Below are positions 9,693-19,029 of a DNA stretch of 64,000 nt, piece by piece. The notes below the pieces were generated by a model, which saw nothing but the letters and a program-made list of their open reading frames with translations, was not told the DNA's origin and searched no databases. Position 1 is the first letter of the stretch. Each line of letters starts with the position of its first letter. This stretch comes from Pedobacter sp. BAL39 (GTDB taxonomy: Bacteria; Bacteroidota; Bacteroidia; Sphingobacteriales; Sphingobacteriaceae). The DNA is taken from contig NZ_ABCM01000017.1 of the NCBI RefSeq assembly GCF_000170795.1, positions 1 through 64,000 of the forward strand, read 5' to 3'. The translations under genes and the position numbers were made by a program.

Positions 9693-10493
9693 ATGAGCGA
9701 GCAACTAAATTTTGAAGTGCCTACCATGGCAGAGCTAATGGCTAAGGGCGAAGAACCTGAAATCTTATTTTGGGTAGGATGTGCCGGAAGTTATGATGAA
9801 CGGGCACAGAAGACCACACGCGACATCTGCAAGATACTGCACCATGTAGGCCTGAAATATGCGGTACTTGGCACGGAAGAAAGCTGCACCGGCGACCCTG
9901 CAAAACGTGCTGGAAATGAGTTTCTCTTCCAGATGCAGGCTATGACCAATATCGAAGTGCTCAACGCCTATAACATTAAAAAGATTGTTACCGGATGCCC
10001 GCATTGTTTCAATACCATCAAAAATGAATACCCCGGACTGGGTGGCTCCTACGAGGTCATCCACCATACACAACTCATCCAACAGCTGATTGACGAAGGA
10101 AAACTCAAGGCCGAAGGCGGCGAGAGCTTTAAGGGTAAAAAGATCACCTACCACGACCCTTGTTACCTGGGACGCGGAAACGACGTTTATGAAGCGCCTA
10201 GAAAGGCATTGGAAGCACTCGATGCGCAACTGGTGGAGATGAAACGCTGCAAGTCCGGCGGACTGTGCTGTGGTGCTGGTGGCGCACAGATGTTCAAGGA
10301 ACCTGAAAAAGGCAATAAGGACATCAACATCGAAAGGATTGAAGAAGCACTGGAAACAAAACCACAGATCATTGCTGCCTCCTGCCCTTTCTGCATGACC
10401 ATGCTGCGTGATGGGGTGAAAATGAAAGACGAAGATCAGAATGTAACGGTGCTCGACATCGCAGAAATTACAGCGAAAGCAAATGGCTTGTAA
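9693..10493 (+). CDS. CCG-domain Fe-S protein (HdrB/LutA-like)
   Basis: A 266-residue soluble protein with two Cys-rich CCG domains of the heterodisulfide reductase B/LutA/GlpC group. Seen motifs are WVGCAGSYDERA (28-39), TGCPHCFNT, YHDPCYLGRGN and GGLCCGAGGAQMF, with a further ASCPFCMTM near the end. Such domains bind a non-cubane or [4Fe-4S] cluster and pass electrons to or from a membrane partner. The upstream gene supplies ferredoxin clusters and membrane helices, so the pair probably forms one complex. The 3' end overlaps the next gene by 11 bp. LutA (lactate utilisation) is an alternative name but lutB and lutC are absent. Confidence 0.87.
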   Translation: MSEQLNFEVPTMAELMAKGEEPEILFWVGCAGSYDERAQKTTRDICKILHHVGLKYAVLGTEESCTGDPAKRAGNEFLFQMQAMTNIEVLNAYNIKKIVTGCPHCFNTIKNEYPGLGGSYEVIHHTQLIQQLIDEGKLKAEGGESFKGKKITYHDPCYLGRGNDVYEAPRKALEALDAQLVEMKRCKSGGLCCGAGGAQMFKEPEKGNKDINIERIEEALETKPQIIAASCPFCMTMLRDGVKMKDEDQNVTVLDIAEITAKANGL

Positions 10494-11274
10494 CGATCTG
10501 TTCATAGCATCATTAAACTCGGGTAGCAATGGTAATTGCTATTACGTGGGCAACGAAGAGGAAGCCGTTCTTATCGATGCGGGAATATCCTGCCGTGAGA
10601 CGGAGAAACGCATGACCAGACTAGGACTGGATATGGGCAAAGTAAAAGCCATCTTCATCTCCCACGAACATACTGATCACATCAAAGGGCTTTGTACTTT
10701 ATCCGCAAAGTTTAACCTGCCGGTCTACATCACCAGGGGCACCATGCTCAATTGCAAATTCAGCATCAGAGAGGATTTGTTCAGACCCATCAGCAGTCAT
10801 CAGACTATTCAAATCGGCGCACTTCGTGTTAAGGTATTCCCCAAGATCCATGATGCCATAGAACCCCACAGTTTCATGGTGAGCTGCGGTGAAACCAAGG
10901 TGGGTGTCTTCACAGACCTTGGTGCAGCATGTGAACAGCTGGTAGATCACTTCCGTCAATGCCATGCGGCCTTCCTTGAAGCGAATTACGATGACGAGCT
11001 GCTCAGCAAAAGTGCCTATCCCTATTTCCTGAAAAAAAGGATCAGCGGCGGGCGGGGCCACCTGTCCAACAAACAGGCCCTTGAGCTTTTCACCACCCAC
11101 AGACCGGCATTTATGAGCCACCTGTTGCTCTCCCACCTGAGTAAGGACAACAACAACCCGCAGCTGGTACAGGACTTATTCAATGTGCATTCAAATGGAA
11201 CGGAGATTATCGTGGCCTCCAGATATGAGGAAACTGCAGTATATACTATTTTTGAACCAGTACCTGCCCGTTAA
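10483..11274 (+). CDS. MBL-fold metallo-hydrolase (YycJ/WalJ-like)
   Basis: A 263-residue metallo-beta-lactamase-fold protein. It has the metal-binding motif SHEHTDHIKG (residues 60-69), an early GSNGNCYYV strand, the VGVFTDLG strand and a late SHLSKDNNNP region. It most resembles the YycJ/WalJ group, which are putative DNases or RNases with roles in cell-wall or DNA maintenance in Firmicutes; the Bacteroidota versions have no established role. Its start lies inside the end of the CCG-domain gene (11-bp overlap), so translation is probably coupled, although no functional link to electron transfer is known. Its 3' end overlaps the convergent gene by 29 bp. Confidence 0.85.
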   Translation: MACNDLFIASLNSGSNGNCYYVGNEEEAVLIDAGISCRETEKRMTRLGLDMGKVKAIFISHEHTDHIKGLCTLSAKFNLPVYITRGTMLNCKFSIREDLFRPISSHQTIQIGALRVKVFPKIHDAIEPHSFMVSCGETKVGVFTDLGAACEQLVDHFRQCHAAFLEANYDDELLSKSAYPYFLKKRISGGRGHLSNKQALELFTTHRPAFMSHLLLSHLSKDNNNPQLVQDLFNVHSNGTEIIVASRYEETAVYTIFEPVPAR

Positions 11275-11728
11275 GTTTCGTTAACCTTTCGGAAAGATCT
11301 ACCAGATCTTCAGGCTCCATATCCTTCATCGGAATGGACAGATAAGTCGCCATGCTGTCTACATCACCCTTTTTGTCATTGTGCGTCTGGACGATCACAT
11401 CTTCTCCCTTCGTCCGCAGCAGGAGTTTGCCATTTTTGTCGGTTCCGTAGTAATCCATGGACGCGAATTTCATCAGGTTGAAGGAGAAATACTCAACCTT
11501 CCCATTGTTGAAATAACGCTTATACCGACAAAAGCCACTGTTGGTAACATTTAGCTCATAACGTTTCACCTCCTTACTTTCCTGGGTATTGTCGTAATGG
11601 TCAACGAGCTTTTTCTGCAGGTACACAAACTGCTCATCGAGGGGGATATAGGCTGAAAAAGCCATAAAAACAAGGCAAATCAAAATACAGAGGCCTGTTT
11701 TCAAGTTTAATGTAAACTTTTCCATCAC
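11246..11728 (-). CDS. Unrecognised single-pass or exported small protein
   Basis: A 160-residue product that I do not recognise. It begins with a charged start followed by one hydrophobic segment (LCILICLVFMAFSAYI, about residues 12-27) that acts as signal anchor or signal peptide. The rest is soluble with a beta-rich look (RYELNVTNSGFCRYKRYF, GKVEYFSFNLMKFASMDYYG). The frame is full-length and convergent with the MBL gene, sharing 29 bp at the 3' ends. Two adjacent ATG codons at 11728 and 11725 are possible starts. No function can be assigned. Confidence 0.6.
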   Translation of the reverse strand: MMEKFTLNLKTGLCILICLVFMAFSAYIPLDEQFVYLQKKLVDHYDNTQESKEVKRYELNVTNSGFCRYKRYFNNGKVEYFSFNLMKFASMDYYGTDKNGKLLLRTKGEDVIVQTHNDKKGDVDSMATYLSIPMKDMEPEDLVDLSERLTKLNGQVLVQK

Positions 11729-11776
11729 GTCAAAAATTTAGAAAAATCAATTTAAATATTTTAGTAAATTTGAAGT

Positions 11777-12256
11777 ATGACTTTTTCTCCACAATCAAGA
11801 ATTTGGATCTACCAGAGCAATAGGGCATTCAGCGACAGCGAGGTTTCGGCCATCGACAAAAAGCTGAATGCGTTCACTTCGCAATGGAAAGCTCATGGGC
11901 ATCAGCTGAGTGCAAAAGCAGAAGTATTGCACCACTTTTTCATCGTGTTCACGGTGGATGAAGCAACGGCCGGTGCCACCGGATGTTCTATTGATGCCTC
12001 AGTACGCATCATCAAGGAAATTGAACAGGAATACCAGGTCGATCTGTTCGACAGGTTCAATATGGCTTACAAGATTGACGGTAAGGTGATCGTCAGCAAT
12101 AAAGAAGATTTTGAAACCCTGGTCAACATCAAGACCATTGGACCTAAAACCATCGTTTTCAACAACCTGGTGCAAACCCTTGAAGAGTTTGAGACGAAAT
12201 GGGAACTTCCATTTGAGGAAAGCTGGCACAGCAAGGTGTTTGCACACCTGCTGTAA
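11777..12256 (+). CDS. Conserved Bacteroidota protein, often misnamed ABC transporter ATPase
   Basis: A 159-residue cytoplasmic protein with no signal peptide. It starts with an SRIWIYQSNRAFSD segment and contains EATAGATGCSIDASVRIIKE, typical of a small protein found in many Bacteroidota genomes. In databases relatives are sometimes labelled ABC transporter ATPase, but there is no Walker A, Walker B or LSGGQ motif here, so I do not use that label. It is a single gene, divergent from the previous one by 48 bp. Role unknown. Confidence 0.7.
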   Translation: MTFSPQSRIWIYQSNRAFSDSEVSAIDKKLNAFTSQWKAHGHQLSAKAEVLHHFFIVFTVDEATAGATGCSIDASVRIIKEIEQEYQVDLFDRFNMAYKIDGKVIVSNKEDFETLVNIKTIGPKTIVFNNLVQTLEEFETKWELPFEESWHSKVFAHLL

Positions 12257-12278
12257 CCATACCAGTCCCTACTAAAGA

Positions 12279-13133
12279 TTATTTAATCATAAAGGAATCT
12301 CCGTCAGTATAGATGCTGAAACGGAGATTTTTCATTTTTAGGTGTCCCGTTTCTGTAACTTTCAGCTCTTTGGGGTCGGAAATACTGAGCACCTGACTTA
12401 CCCCTGCCACCCGGACCTTCTTGCCACTCACCACAATCGCGGTTCCCTCATCAATGCCGATACAGTCAAATGTAGGATGCGCCGCCAGTGCCGAAAGCAA
12501 TCGGTTGTAGCGGCTGCGCTTCACAAAATGCTGATCGATGATCACGGAATCAAGCAGGCCCATGCCCTCCTCAAACACGATGTTTCCCTTCAATAACTTA
12601 TCAAAGGTAGCCCTGTAAGACGTATCCCCCAGGAGCTGTTCTCCGGTAATCATGTATTTGCTCATCACCGCAGCCCCGGCGCTGGTACCGGCAATGGTGG
12701 CGCCATTACGGTAAGCCTCATGGATCACCTCGTATACAGGTGTATGCAACACCGCCTTCATGAACCGGCTTTGGTCGCCCCCGGTAATAAAAATCAGTCG
12801 CGCCGTCCTGAGAGAATCCAGCCAGACCTTATCCTTCACTTTCTCGGCGTCAAAATTCAAATTACCAATGACCTGAGTGGAGGCAGTCGAAAACTCTTTG
12901 GCAATGGAGGCAAAAGAAGCCTCGGGCTCTGCACTGGACATGGGCAGCACAACGATATGGTCTTTTGGACGCAGATCAGCAGTGCGCAGCAGTTCTCTGA
13001 TCAGTTCAGGTGATCGCGATCCCCCACCAATGATAAACAAGTTGCCCTTCGGTTTCGGTGCATTTCGCTGTGCTTCTGCCTGTGTCATCACTAATAAAAA
13101 GAAACACAGAAAGAAAAATCTATACTTCATCAT
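12279..13133 (-). CDS. Secreted cyanophycinase-like peptidase (S51 family)
   Basis: A 284-residue protein with an N-terminal signal peptide (1-21, ending AEA-Q), so it acts outside the cytoplasm. Family S51 landmarks: NLFIIGGGSRS (31-41), ITGGDQSRF (116-124), and the nucleophile motif GTSAGAA with Ser151, followed by DQHFVKRSRYNRLL. Cyanophycinase cuts the polymer of aspartate and arginine into beta-Asp-Arg dipeptides. The gene is last in the minus-strand operon, 5 bp after the isoaspartyl peptidase gene, which would finish dipeptide hydrolysis. Related peptidase E (alpha-aspartyl dipeptidase) is a possible alternative, but that enzyme is usually cytoplasmic and shorter (about 230 residues). 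The role here is inferred from context. Confidence 0.85.
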   Translation of the reverse strand: MMKYRFFFLCFFLLVMTQAEAQRNAPKPKGNLFIIGGGSRSPELIRELLRTADLRPKDHIVVLPMSSAEPEASFASIAKEFSTASTQVIGNLNFDAEKVKDKVWLDSLRTARLIFITGGDQSRFMKAVLHTPVYEVIHEAYRNGATIAGTSAGAAVMSKYMITGEQLLGDTSYRATFDKLLKGNIVFEEGMGLLDSVIIDQHFVKRSRYNRLLSALAAHPTFDCIGIDEGTAIVVSGKKVRVAGVSQVLSISDPKELKVTETGHLKMKNLRFSIYTDGDSFMIK

Positions 13134-13138
13134 TAGCT

Positions 13139-14170
13139 TTATTTATAAATCAGCACCTCAATCTTACCATCTGCAGTGACCGTTCCGCGGTACATCCCTT
13201 CGGTATTGAAAGGCATGGTTACATTGCCGCGCCTGTCCAGCGCAATCAGCCCGCCATCACCACCCATCTTGCCTACCTTTTCGAGCACCGCCTTAGCGGC
13301 AACGGCAAGTGACACCTTTTTATATTCCATCATCGCTGAAATGTCGTGTGCCACCACATTACGTATGTAGAACTCACCCCAGCCTGTGCAGGAAATACCT
13401 GCAGTAGCATTGTTGGCATAGGTTCCTGCACCGATGATCGGCGCATCACCAACGCGGCCATATTTTTTGTTGGTCATGCCTCCGGTAGAAGTCCCCGCCG
13501 CCAGGTTTCCAGCCTGGTCGAGCGCCACGGCACCCACTGTACCGAATTTGTAATCCTTAGTGATGGTACCGAGCTTCATCGACTTCTTACTGCCATGGTC
13601 CAGCACAGCCTTCAGGGAATCTTCCTTTATCGCCTGCTGCAGCCCATCCCAACGTTCCCTGGTGTAGAAATATTTGGGATCAACAATTTCCAGGTGGGCC
13701 TGCCTGGCAAAGGCTTCAGCTCCTGGCCCCACCATCATGACATGTTCAGATTTTTCCATTACTGCCCGGGCAGCACTGATGGGATTGCGGATCACTGTCA
13801 CCCCTGCTACAGCCCCGGCCGCCATATTACTGCCATCCATAATGGCTGCATCCATCTCGTTTCTGCCATCATGGGTAAAAACAGCACCTTTGCCGGCATT
13901 AAATAAGGGCGAATCTTCCATCACATGGATGCTAGCCTCCACGGCGTCCAGGCTGCTCTTCCCAGAATGGATCTGATCGTAACCTACCTGCAGCGCTTGT
14001 TTGAGCACCGCCACATAAGCAGCCTCCTTTTCAGGGGTCATATTTTTCTTCAGGATGGTGCCTGCCCCACCGTGGATCACCATTACATATTTTTTCTGTG
14101 CCTGCGCCTGCAGTTGTGCCGAAAAGAGGATTAGCAAGAAACACAGGGGATGTTTCAGATTAAAGTTCAT
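13139..14170 (-). CDS. iaaA: Secreted isoaspartyl peptidase / L-asparaginase (Ntn hydrolase)
   Basis: A 343-residue precursor with a signal peptide (1-24, ending QAQA). It belongs to the plant-type asparaginase Ntn-hydrolase family: VIHGGAGTI at 31-39, the self-cleavage site FGTVGAVALD with nucleophile Thr211, and GDAPIIGAGTYANN after it. The enzyme self-processes and then cleaves beta-aspartyl dipeptides and asparagine. The ATG at 14170 is used because the signal peptide follows it; an upstream frame to 14254 would run into susD. The gene is 4 bp after susD and 5 bp before the cyanophycinase gene, an arrangement that suggests extracytoplasmic hydrolysis of beta-Asp-Arg released from cyanophycin or isoaspartyl peptides. 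Confidence 0.92.
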   Translation of the reverse strand: MNFNLKHPLCFLLILFSAQLQAQAQKKYVMVIHGGAGTILKKNMTPEKEAAYVAVLKQALQVGYDQIHSGKSSLDAVEASIHVMEDSPLFNAGKGAVFTHDGRNEMDAAIMDGSNMAAGAVAGVTVIRNPISAARAVMEKSEHVMMVGPGAEAFARQAHLEIVDPKYFYTRERWDGLQQAIKEDSLKAVLDHGSKKSMKLGTITKDYKFGTVGAVALDQAGNLAAGTSTGGMTNKKYGRVGDAPIIGAGTYANNATAGISCTGWGEFYIRNVVAHDISAMMEYKKVSLAVAAKAVLEKVGKMGGDGGLIALDRRGNVTMPFNTEGMYRGTVTADGKIEVLIYK

Positions 14171-14174
14171 AAGT

Positions 14175-15575
14175 TCAATATAAAGGATTTTGACGTACAT
14201 TACGATTGGCTGTGATTTCCGCATTTGGGATTGGGTATGCATATTGTTTCTCATCCGATGTCAGTGTGATTGCCCCTAATGTGTTTATCGCATCGGCAGG
14301 AATCCTCGTGATGGGCAGGCCAAGCCTCCTCAGGTCAAAAAAGCGGTGTCCTTCAAACGCCAGCTCCTTATAACGCTCAAGGGTAATGGCTGTGATCAGT
14401 TCCGCCTTATCTCCGAATGCCGCATCCGTATACCCTTCAATGCGTTCAGCACGCAGTTCGTTCAGCGCCTGTGTTGCCAGTCCAGGATTGTTCTGCTCGG
14501 CATAAGCTTCCGCACGTATCAGGTACAGCTCAGCAGTTCTGTAGAGTTTAACATCCGTCAGGTTGGGCAGTCCGGAGCTGCCCTCCAGGTACTTATTGAC
14601 ACTGTATAGCGACTTTCCCTGCCCTCTCGTGTCATCAAATTTAACATACGCACCATATCTGACATCGTTCACCTGATCGAAAGTATTGATCAGCTCAAAT
14701 GCCGGTGCATACAGAACAATATTACGTGTATCGTAATAAAAATCTCCAATGCGGCTATCTCCAGTGACCCTTTTCAGCTTCCAGATGACCTCGGCCTCCG
14801 ACTCGTCTTTCCAGATATCCGGAAATTCGCTGATACTTGCCAACGGGACGGCATTGATTGCCTCTGTGCTAAAGGTGATGGCATCCGTCCAGTTGCGTTC
14901 ATAAAGTGCTACCCTTGCCTGCATCGCCGAAATGGCAGGAAGCGTAATCCTCGTGTTGTCGTCAAATGATGCAGGAATTAGCGCCTTCGCAGCAATCAGA
15001 TCGGCTTTCACCTTGGCAATGCTCTCCCCAAACAGCAACCGTGAGGGCTTGGATACTTTTGATTCTTCCATGTAAGGAATGCCAAGGGCCGAAGTTTCAT
15101 AAGCGGCAGCAAAGTTTCTCAGCAACTCAAAGTGGCAGTAGGCACGCATGGCCAGCAGCTCTCCTTTATATTGCTGTCTTAAAGTCTCCTCTGCAGGTTT
15201 CGATTTCACGCGGTCCACAAAATTAAGAACCCTGTTTACGATATCTATGGTAACGTAGTTACTGCCCCAGCCTGCCGTAATGGTCGAGTTGCTGCCATCA
15301 TATTGCCAGCGATAGGTAGACACACCACGGCCGGTACCATTTTCACTCGGCAGCATACATTCATCGGAAGTCAGCGATACGTTCGTAATGGTGGTGGCAT
15401 TTAATGAAGCATAGGCACCCAGTAGTCCACCATTCAGGTCCGATACGGTCTGAAAAGCCTTGCTGTCATCAATTGTATCCGTGGGCTGCAAGTCCAGCTG
15501 TTTGCTGCATGATGCTCCCAGCAGAGAAAGTGCAAATACTGCAGGAAGAAAAAGTCTGTTATAATATTTTGACAT
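14175..15575 (-). CDS. susD: SusD/RagB-family substrate-binding lipoprotein
   Basis: A 466-residue SusD-like protein with a lipoprotein signal (SLLGASCSK, Cys at residue 23), so it sits on the outer membrane beside the SusC barrel. It has the usual N-terminal TPR region (QQYKGELLAMRAYCHFELLRN) and C-terminal features AELYLIRAEAYAEQN and FEGHRFFDLRRLG. SusD lids deliver a ligand to SusC. Here the next genes encode two secreted peptidases, so the ligand is more likely an aspartyl peptide or polymer than a glycan. Start follows susC by 11 bp. Confidence 0.95.
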   Translation of the reverse strand: MSKYYNRLFLPAVFALSLLGASCSKQLDLQPTDTIDDSKAFQTVSDLNGGLLGAYASLNATTITNVSLTSDECMLPSENGTGRGVSTYRWQYDGSNSTITAGWGSNYVTIDIVNRVLNFVDRVKSKPAEETLRQQYKGELLAMRAYCHFELLRNFAAAYETSALGIPYMEESKVSKPSRLLFGESIAKVKADLIAAKALIPASFDDNTRITLPAISAMQARVALYERNWTDAITFSTEAINAVPLASISEFPDIWKDESEAEVIWKLKRVTGDSRIGDFYYDTRNIVLYAPAFELINTFDQVNDVRYGAYVKFDDTRGQGKSLYSVNKYLEGSSGLPNLTDVKLYRTAELYLIRAEAYAEQNNPGLATQALNELRAERIEGYTDAAFGDKAELITAITLERYKELAFEGHRFFDLRRLGLPITRIPADAINTLGAITLTSDEKQYAYPIPNAEITANRNVRQNPLY

Positions 15576-15586
15576 GTCTGTACGGG

Positions 15587-18500
15587 TTAGAAGTTAACAT
15601 TTAAACCAAAGGTGTAAGTCCTGGAGTTTGGATAATCAAACATCGCTTCACCGTTGTTATCTTCAGGATCAAAACCTTTCCATTTGGTCCAGGTGACCAG
15701 GTTGCTGCCCTGCACAAAAACGCTGACCGCGGTCAGGAATTTCGCCCGGTCAATTACCGACTTCGGAAGTGCGTAACTCAGGTTTACATTTCTCAGTCTC
15801 AAGTAGGAAGCATTCTGGATATCTTTAGATGAGTAACTCCTGTCGGCATCATACCTCGGCAGAATAGCGTCATCATTCGGCTGTTTCCAGCGGTTGTACA
15901 ACATCCTGACCGACTGCCCGCTGGATCCAAAGCTCGGGTTCTCATTGTAATAATCCTCATTGTTATACCGGTATACGTTGTTCGCAAAGCTGAACAGCGC
16001 CGAGAGACTGAAAGAACGGTAGCTAAAGGCTGTATTGAACCCTCCTGTGAATGGCGGGTACAGGCTGCCGAACTCGGCAACACTCATTTCCGTAGCGTTG
16101 TAATCCGTAGTAATGGAACCATCCCTGTTGTAATACAGGGGATCACCGGTTGCACGGTCCACACCAGCCCATTTTGGCGCATAATGAGATCCATAGGCCA
16201 GCCCTTCCCTCACAATCTCCGTGGTATTCTGTTCAAACTCACCCGCCCCGGCAAGTGAGGTCACGCGGTTTTGGTTGTAGGCAAAGTTCAGTCCGAGGTT
16301 CCATTTGAAGTCAGCACTGCGGATGACATCCAGTCCAAGCGATACCTCAACACCCCTGTTGCGCATAGCGCCCGCATTCAGCGGCATTGAAGAAATCCCG
16401 GAGGTGAGCGACACCGGCAGGTCCAGGAAAAGGTTTGCCGTTTCTTTATGATAGAAATCCGTTACGAGATGAACCCTGTTGTTCCAGATATCCAGATCAA
16501 AACCGATGTTCAGGTCCTTCGCATACTCCCAGTCGTAGTCGGCACTCCCGTACGAAGCAGGATAAATCCCGCTGTTACCGCCGTAGGATGTAGTGGCATA
16601 CGTTGGCAGGTAGGTGAAGTTGCCCGCAAAGGGACTCGCTGTGGTGCCATAACTGGCACGCAGCCTGAGGCCGTCAACAAATGAGGATTCCGAGAGGAAC
16701 TCTTCTTTTTTAACGTCCCAGGCCAGACCTACAGAATAAAACCCATGCCATCTGTTTTTTGCTGGCAGCGTAGAAGAACCATCATAACGGTAGCTGGCAT
16801 TGAGGGTATACTTGTCATTATAAGTGTAACGGCCCAGGGCAATGTAGGAGATCAATGCATTGCGGGTCCTGCCGCCGTTGAACTCCGGGATAAATGAGTT
16901 CTCATCCGTACCCGGTGTAGCACCTGCAGGCGTCTCCGGAAGGCGTGGATCAATGCCATAAGCGTTGTAGCCGAAACTTCTGTAACGCTGTTTGGTGATC
17001 TCGTACAAACCGGTAAGCTCAAAATTATGCTTGTCGACGACTTTGTTATAAGTCAGCCCTGAAGTGGAGATGATAGAAAAATTGCGGCGCAGGTTCTCGC
17101 CGAAGCTTCCCTGCTCGCCATTTTCATTTGACCCTGAATAAGAATCAGGCCTGATGAAACGTTCATCAGTAGATTCCCTGAAGTCTATCCCCAGCCTTGT
17201 TTTTACGGTGAGGTCGTTGGTGAGTTTATAGTTTAACGATCCACTCAGGATAGTTTTATACTGATTCGTTTTGTTGGTGGTGTTCAACATCCGCTCCAAA
17301 GCATTGCTACCCTCGCGCAAGTCATAAATCTCATATTCATCAGAGTTGCCATAGTGGACAAGTGTACCATCCGAAGCGTAAGGTGCCTCATAAGGAAGCG
17401 CATAATACACTGCCGACAAAGGATTGTTGCCACTACTGGAGCCTTCACGCTCAATGAAGCTGGACTCAGAATAACCGAGACTGGTATTGAGGCTTGCCGA
17501 CAACCGTCCGGCCGTAAAGTCGACATTATTCCTCATGGAGTACCGCTCAAGACCAGACCTTCTGGCAATACCATCCTGTTTATAATAATTCACAGAGCTG
17601 TAAAAACGGACATTATCGTTCCCACCACTGGCATCCACCTGCTGTTCTACAAACTTGCCTGTCCCGAAAAAGATGTCTTTCCAGTCGGTATTGATCCTGC
17701 TGATGCTGTCGAGGATGAAGTCGGCACGCTGCTGTTCCACCGTGGTCATGTCCGAATATTCAGGGTTATTCCTGGAGAATGTCCATCCGGGGCCAATCTC
17801 GGATCCTGTTTCCAGACCGATCTCTTCTTCAAATCGCAGCCGTTCTGCCGTATTCATCATGTTGAACTTCGGCGAGCTCAGTTTGGAGATGCCATATTGT
17901 GATCTATAGCTGAACTGCACCTTTCCGGTTTTTCCCTTTTTGGTGGTGATGACAATGACACCGTTCGCACCCCTGGCACCATACTGAGCCTTTGAGGTGG
18001 CATCTTTTAAAACCGTCACGCTCTCAAAATCTGCCGAATTGAGCGTTTGAAAGTAAGAATTTTCAATGGGAATCCCATCCAGTACATATAAAGGAGCAGT
18101 ATTTCCGCTGATGGTACCAATACCACGGAGGATTACCTGGGCATTTGTTCCAGGCTGACCAGAGCCTGAGGATACCTGTAAACCGGCAACGCGTCCCTGG
18201 AGCACCTGATCAAATGTAGATAGGGAAGCCTGTGTCATGTCTTTCCCCTGCACTACCGAGGAAGCGCTGGCAGACTGGCTTCTGCTGTAATTGGTATACC
18301 CTGTTACAGTCACTTCTTTCAGGTCCTGGCTTCCGGCAGTCATAGTCACATTCAGCGTGGTTTGTGATCCGACGGAAATAACCTGACGTGCATACCCTAC
18401 AAATGTAAACTCCAGGCTGGCAGTGCGATCCGGCACTTCGATGGTATAGCTGCCATTTGCGTCCGTCACTACCGCGGTGTTCGTTCCCGAGACCTTAACG

Positions 18501-18952
18501 GATACCCCGGGCATAGGCAACCCTCCGGCATCGACAACCCTCCCCCTGATGCCGATGGCTTTCTCCGGGGCAGATGTCGAGGAATAGATCACTACGAGAT
18601 GGTCTTCTTTCTGTTGATAACTGAGCTGCGTCCCTTTCAGGATGAGCAACATGGTCTCATCAAGAGAAGCTTCATGAACGTTCAGGGTTGTCTTTGCATC
18701 CTGGGAGATGATGTTGTGGCTGTAGACAAAGCGGTAGGCAGTTTGCTTTTCAATGGCTTTTAACAAGGTCCTGATGCTGGCATCGCGGAGCTGCAGGGTA
18801 ATCTTCTCCTGCGCAAATCCGGCAAAAGTCGTTTGCAGACTGATGACCAGCAGAATAAATCCTGTAATTTTCATCCGCAGCAACAAGCCATTGCCGGAAC
18901 AATAGCTCCGGCGAGCGCTAACGGAGGGTTTGCTGAGTACGTTTTCTCTCAT
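15587..18952 (-). CDS. susC: SusC/RagA TonB-dependent receptor with STN signalling domain
   Basis: A 1121-residue outer-membrane transporter. After a signal peptide (about 25-48) comes an STN domain (LRDASIRTLLKAIEKQ, near 55-105), a carboxypeptidase-regulatory-like domain (GIRGRVVDAGGLPMPGVSV), a TonB box/plug with YVLDGIPIE and ARGANGVIVITTKKGK, and a long beta-barrel ending in YTFGLNVNF. The STN domain normally contacts a FecR anti-sigma factor, and the fecR and ECF sigma genes lie directly upstream, 78 and 1244 bp away. The 5' leader on the coding strand has several CAACC repeats and little G, as is common before Bacteroidota susC genes. This is the import pore of the predicted aspartyl-polymer operon. 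Confidence 0.97.
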   Translation of the reverse strand: MRENVLSKPSVSARRSYCSGNGLLLRMKITGFILLVISLQTTFAGFAQEKITLQLRDASIRTLLKAIEKQTAYRFVYSHNIISQDAKTTLNVHEASLDETMLLILKGTQLSYQQKEDHLVVIYSSTSAPEKAIGIRGRVVDAGGLPMPGVSVKVSGTNTAVVTDANGSYTIEVPDRTASLEFTFVGYARQVISVGSQTTLNVTMTAGSQDLKEVTVTGYTNYSRSQSASASSVVQGKDMTQASLSTFDQVLQGRVAGLQVSSGSGQPGTNAQVILRGIGTISGNTAPLYVLDGIPIENSYFQTLNSADFESVTVLKDATSKAQYGARGANGVIVITTKKGKTGKVQFSYRSQYGISKLSSPKFNMMNTAERLRFEEEIGLETGSEIGPGWTFSRNNPEYSDMTTVEQQRADFILDSISRINTDWKDIFFGTGKFVEQQVDASGGNDNVRFYSSVNYYKQDGIARRSGLERYSMRNNVDFTAGRLSASLNTSLGYSESSFIEREGSSSGNNPLSAVYYALPYEAPYASDGTLVHYGNSDEYEIYDLREGSNALERMLNTTNKTNQYKTILSGSLNYKLTNDLTVKTRLGIDFRESTDERFIRPDSYSGSNENGEQGSFGENLRRNFSIISTSGLTYNKVVDKHNFELTGLYEITKQRYRSFGYNAYGIDPRLPETPAGATPGTDENSFIPEFNGGRTRNALISYIALGRYTYNDKYTLNASYRYDGSSTLPAKNRWHGFYSVGLAWDVKKEEFLSESSFVDGLRLRASYGTTASPFAGNFTYLPTYATTSYGGNSGIYPASYGSADYDWEYAKDLNIGFDLDIWNNRVHLVTDFYHKETANLFLDLPVSLTSGISSMPLNAGAMRNRGVEVSLGLDVIRSADFKWNLGLNFAYNQNRVTSLAGAGEFEQNTTEIVREGLAYGSHYAPKWAGVDRATGDPLYYNRDGSITTDYNATEMSVAEFGSLYPPFTGGFNTAFSYRSFSLSALFSFANNVYRYNNEDYYNENPSFGSSGQSVRMLYNRWKQPNDDAILPRYDADRSYSSKDIQNASYLRLRNVNLSYALPKSVIDRAKFLTAVSVFVQGSNLVTWTKWKGFDPEDNNGEAMFDYPNSRTYTFGLNVNF

Positions 18953-19029
18953 ATTAGTTTGGTTAAGGTTGGGTAAAGTTGGTTGATGTAGGTTGATTGC
19001 TGTATTCGGGTAGTGTCGGTTGGTACGTA

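Noticed and set aside
9765-10529. 254-codon minus-strand open frame
   Set aside because: Antisense to the CCG-domain Fe-S gene, whose Cys motifs are unmistakable.
11777-12256. ABC transporter ATPase label
   Set aside because: No Walker A, Walker B or signature motif; the database name looks inherited by error.
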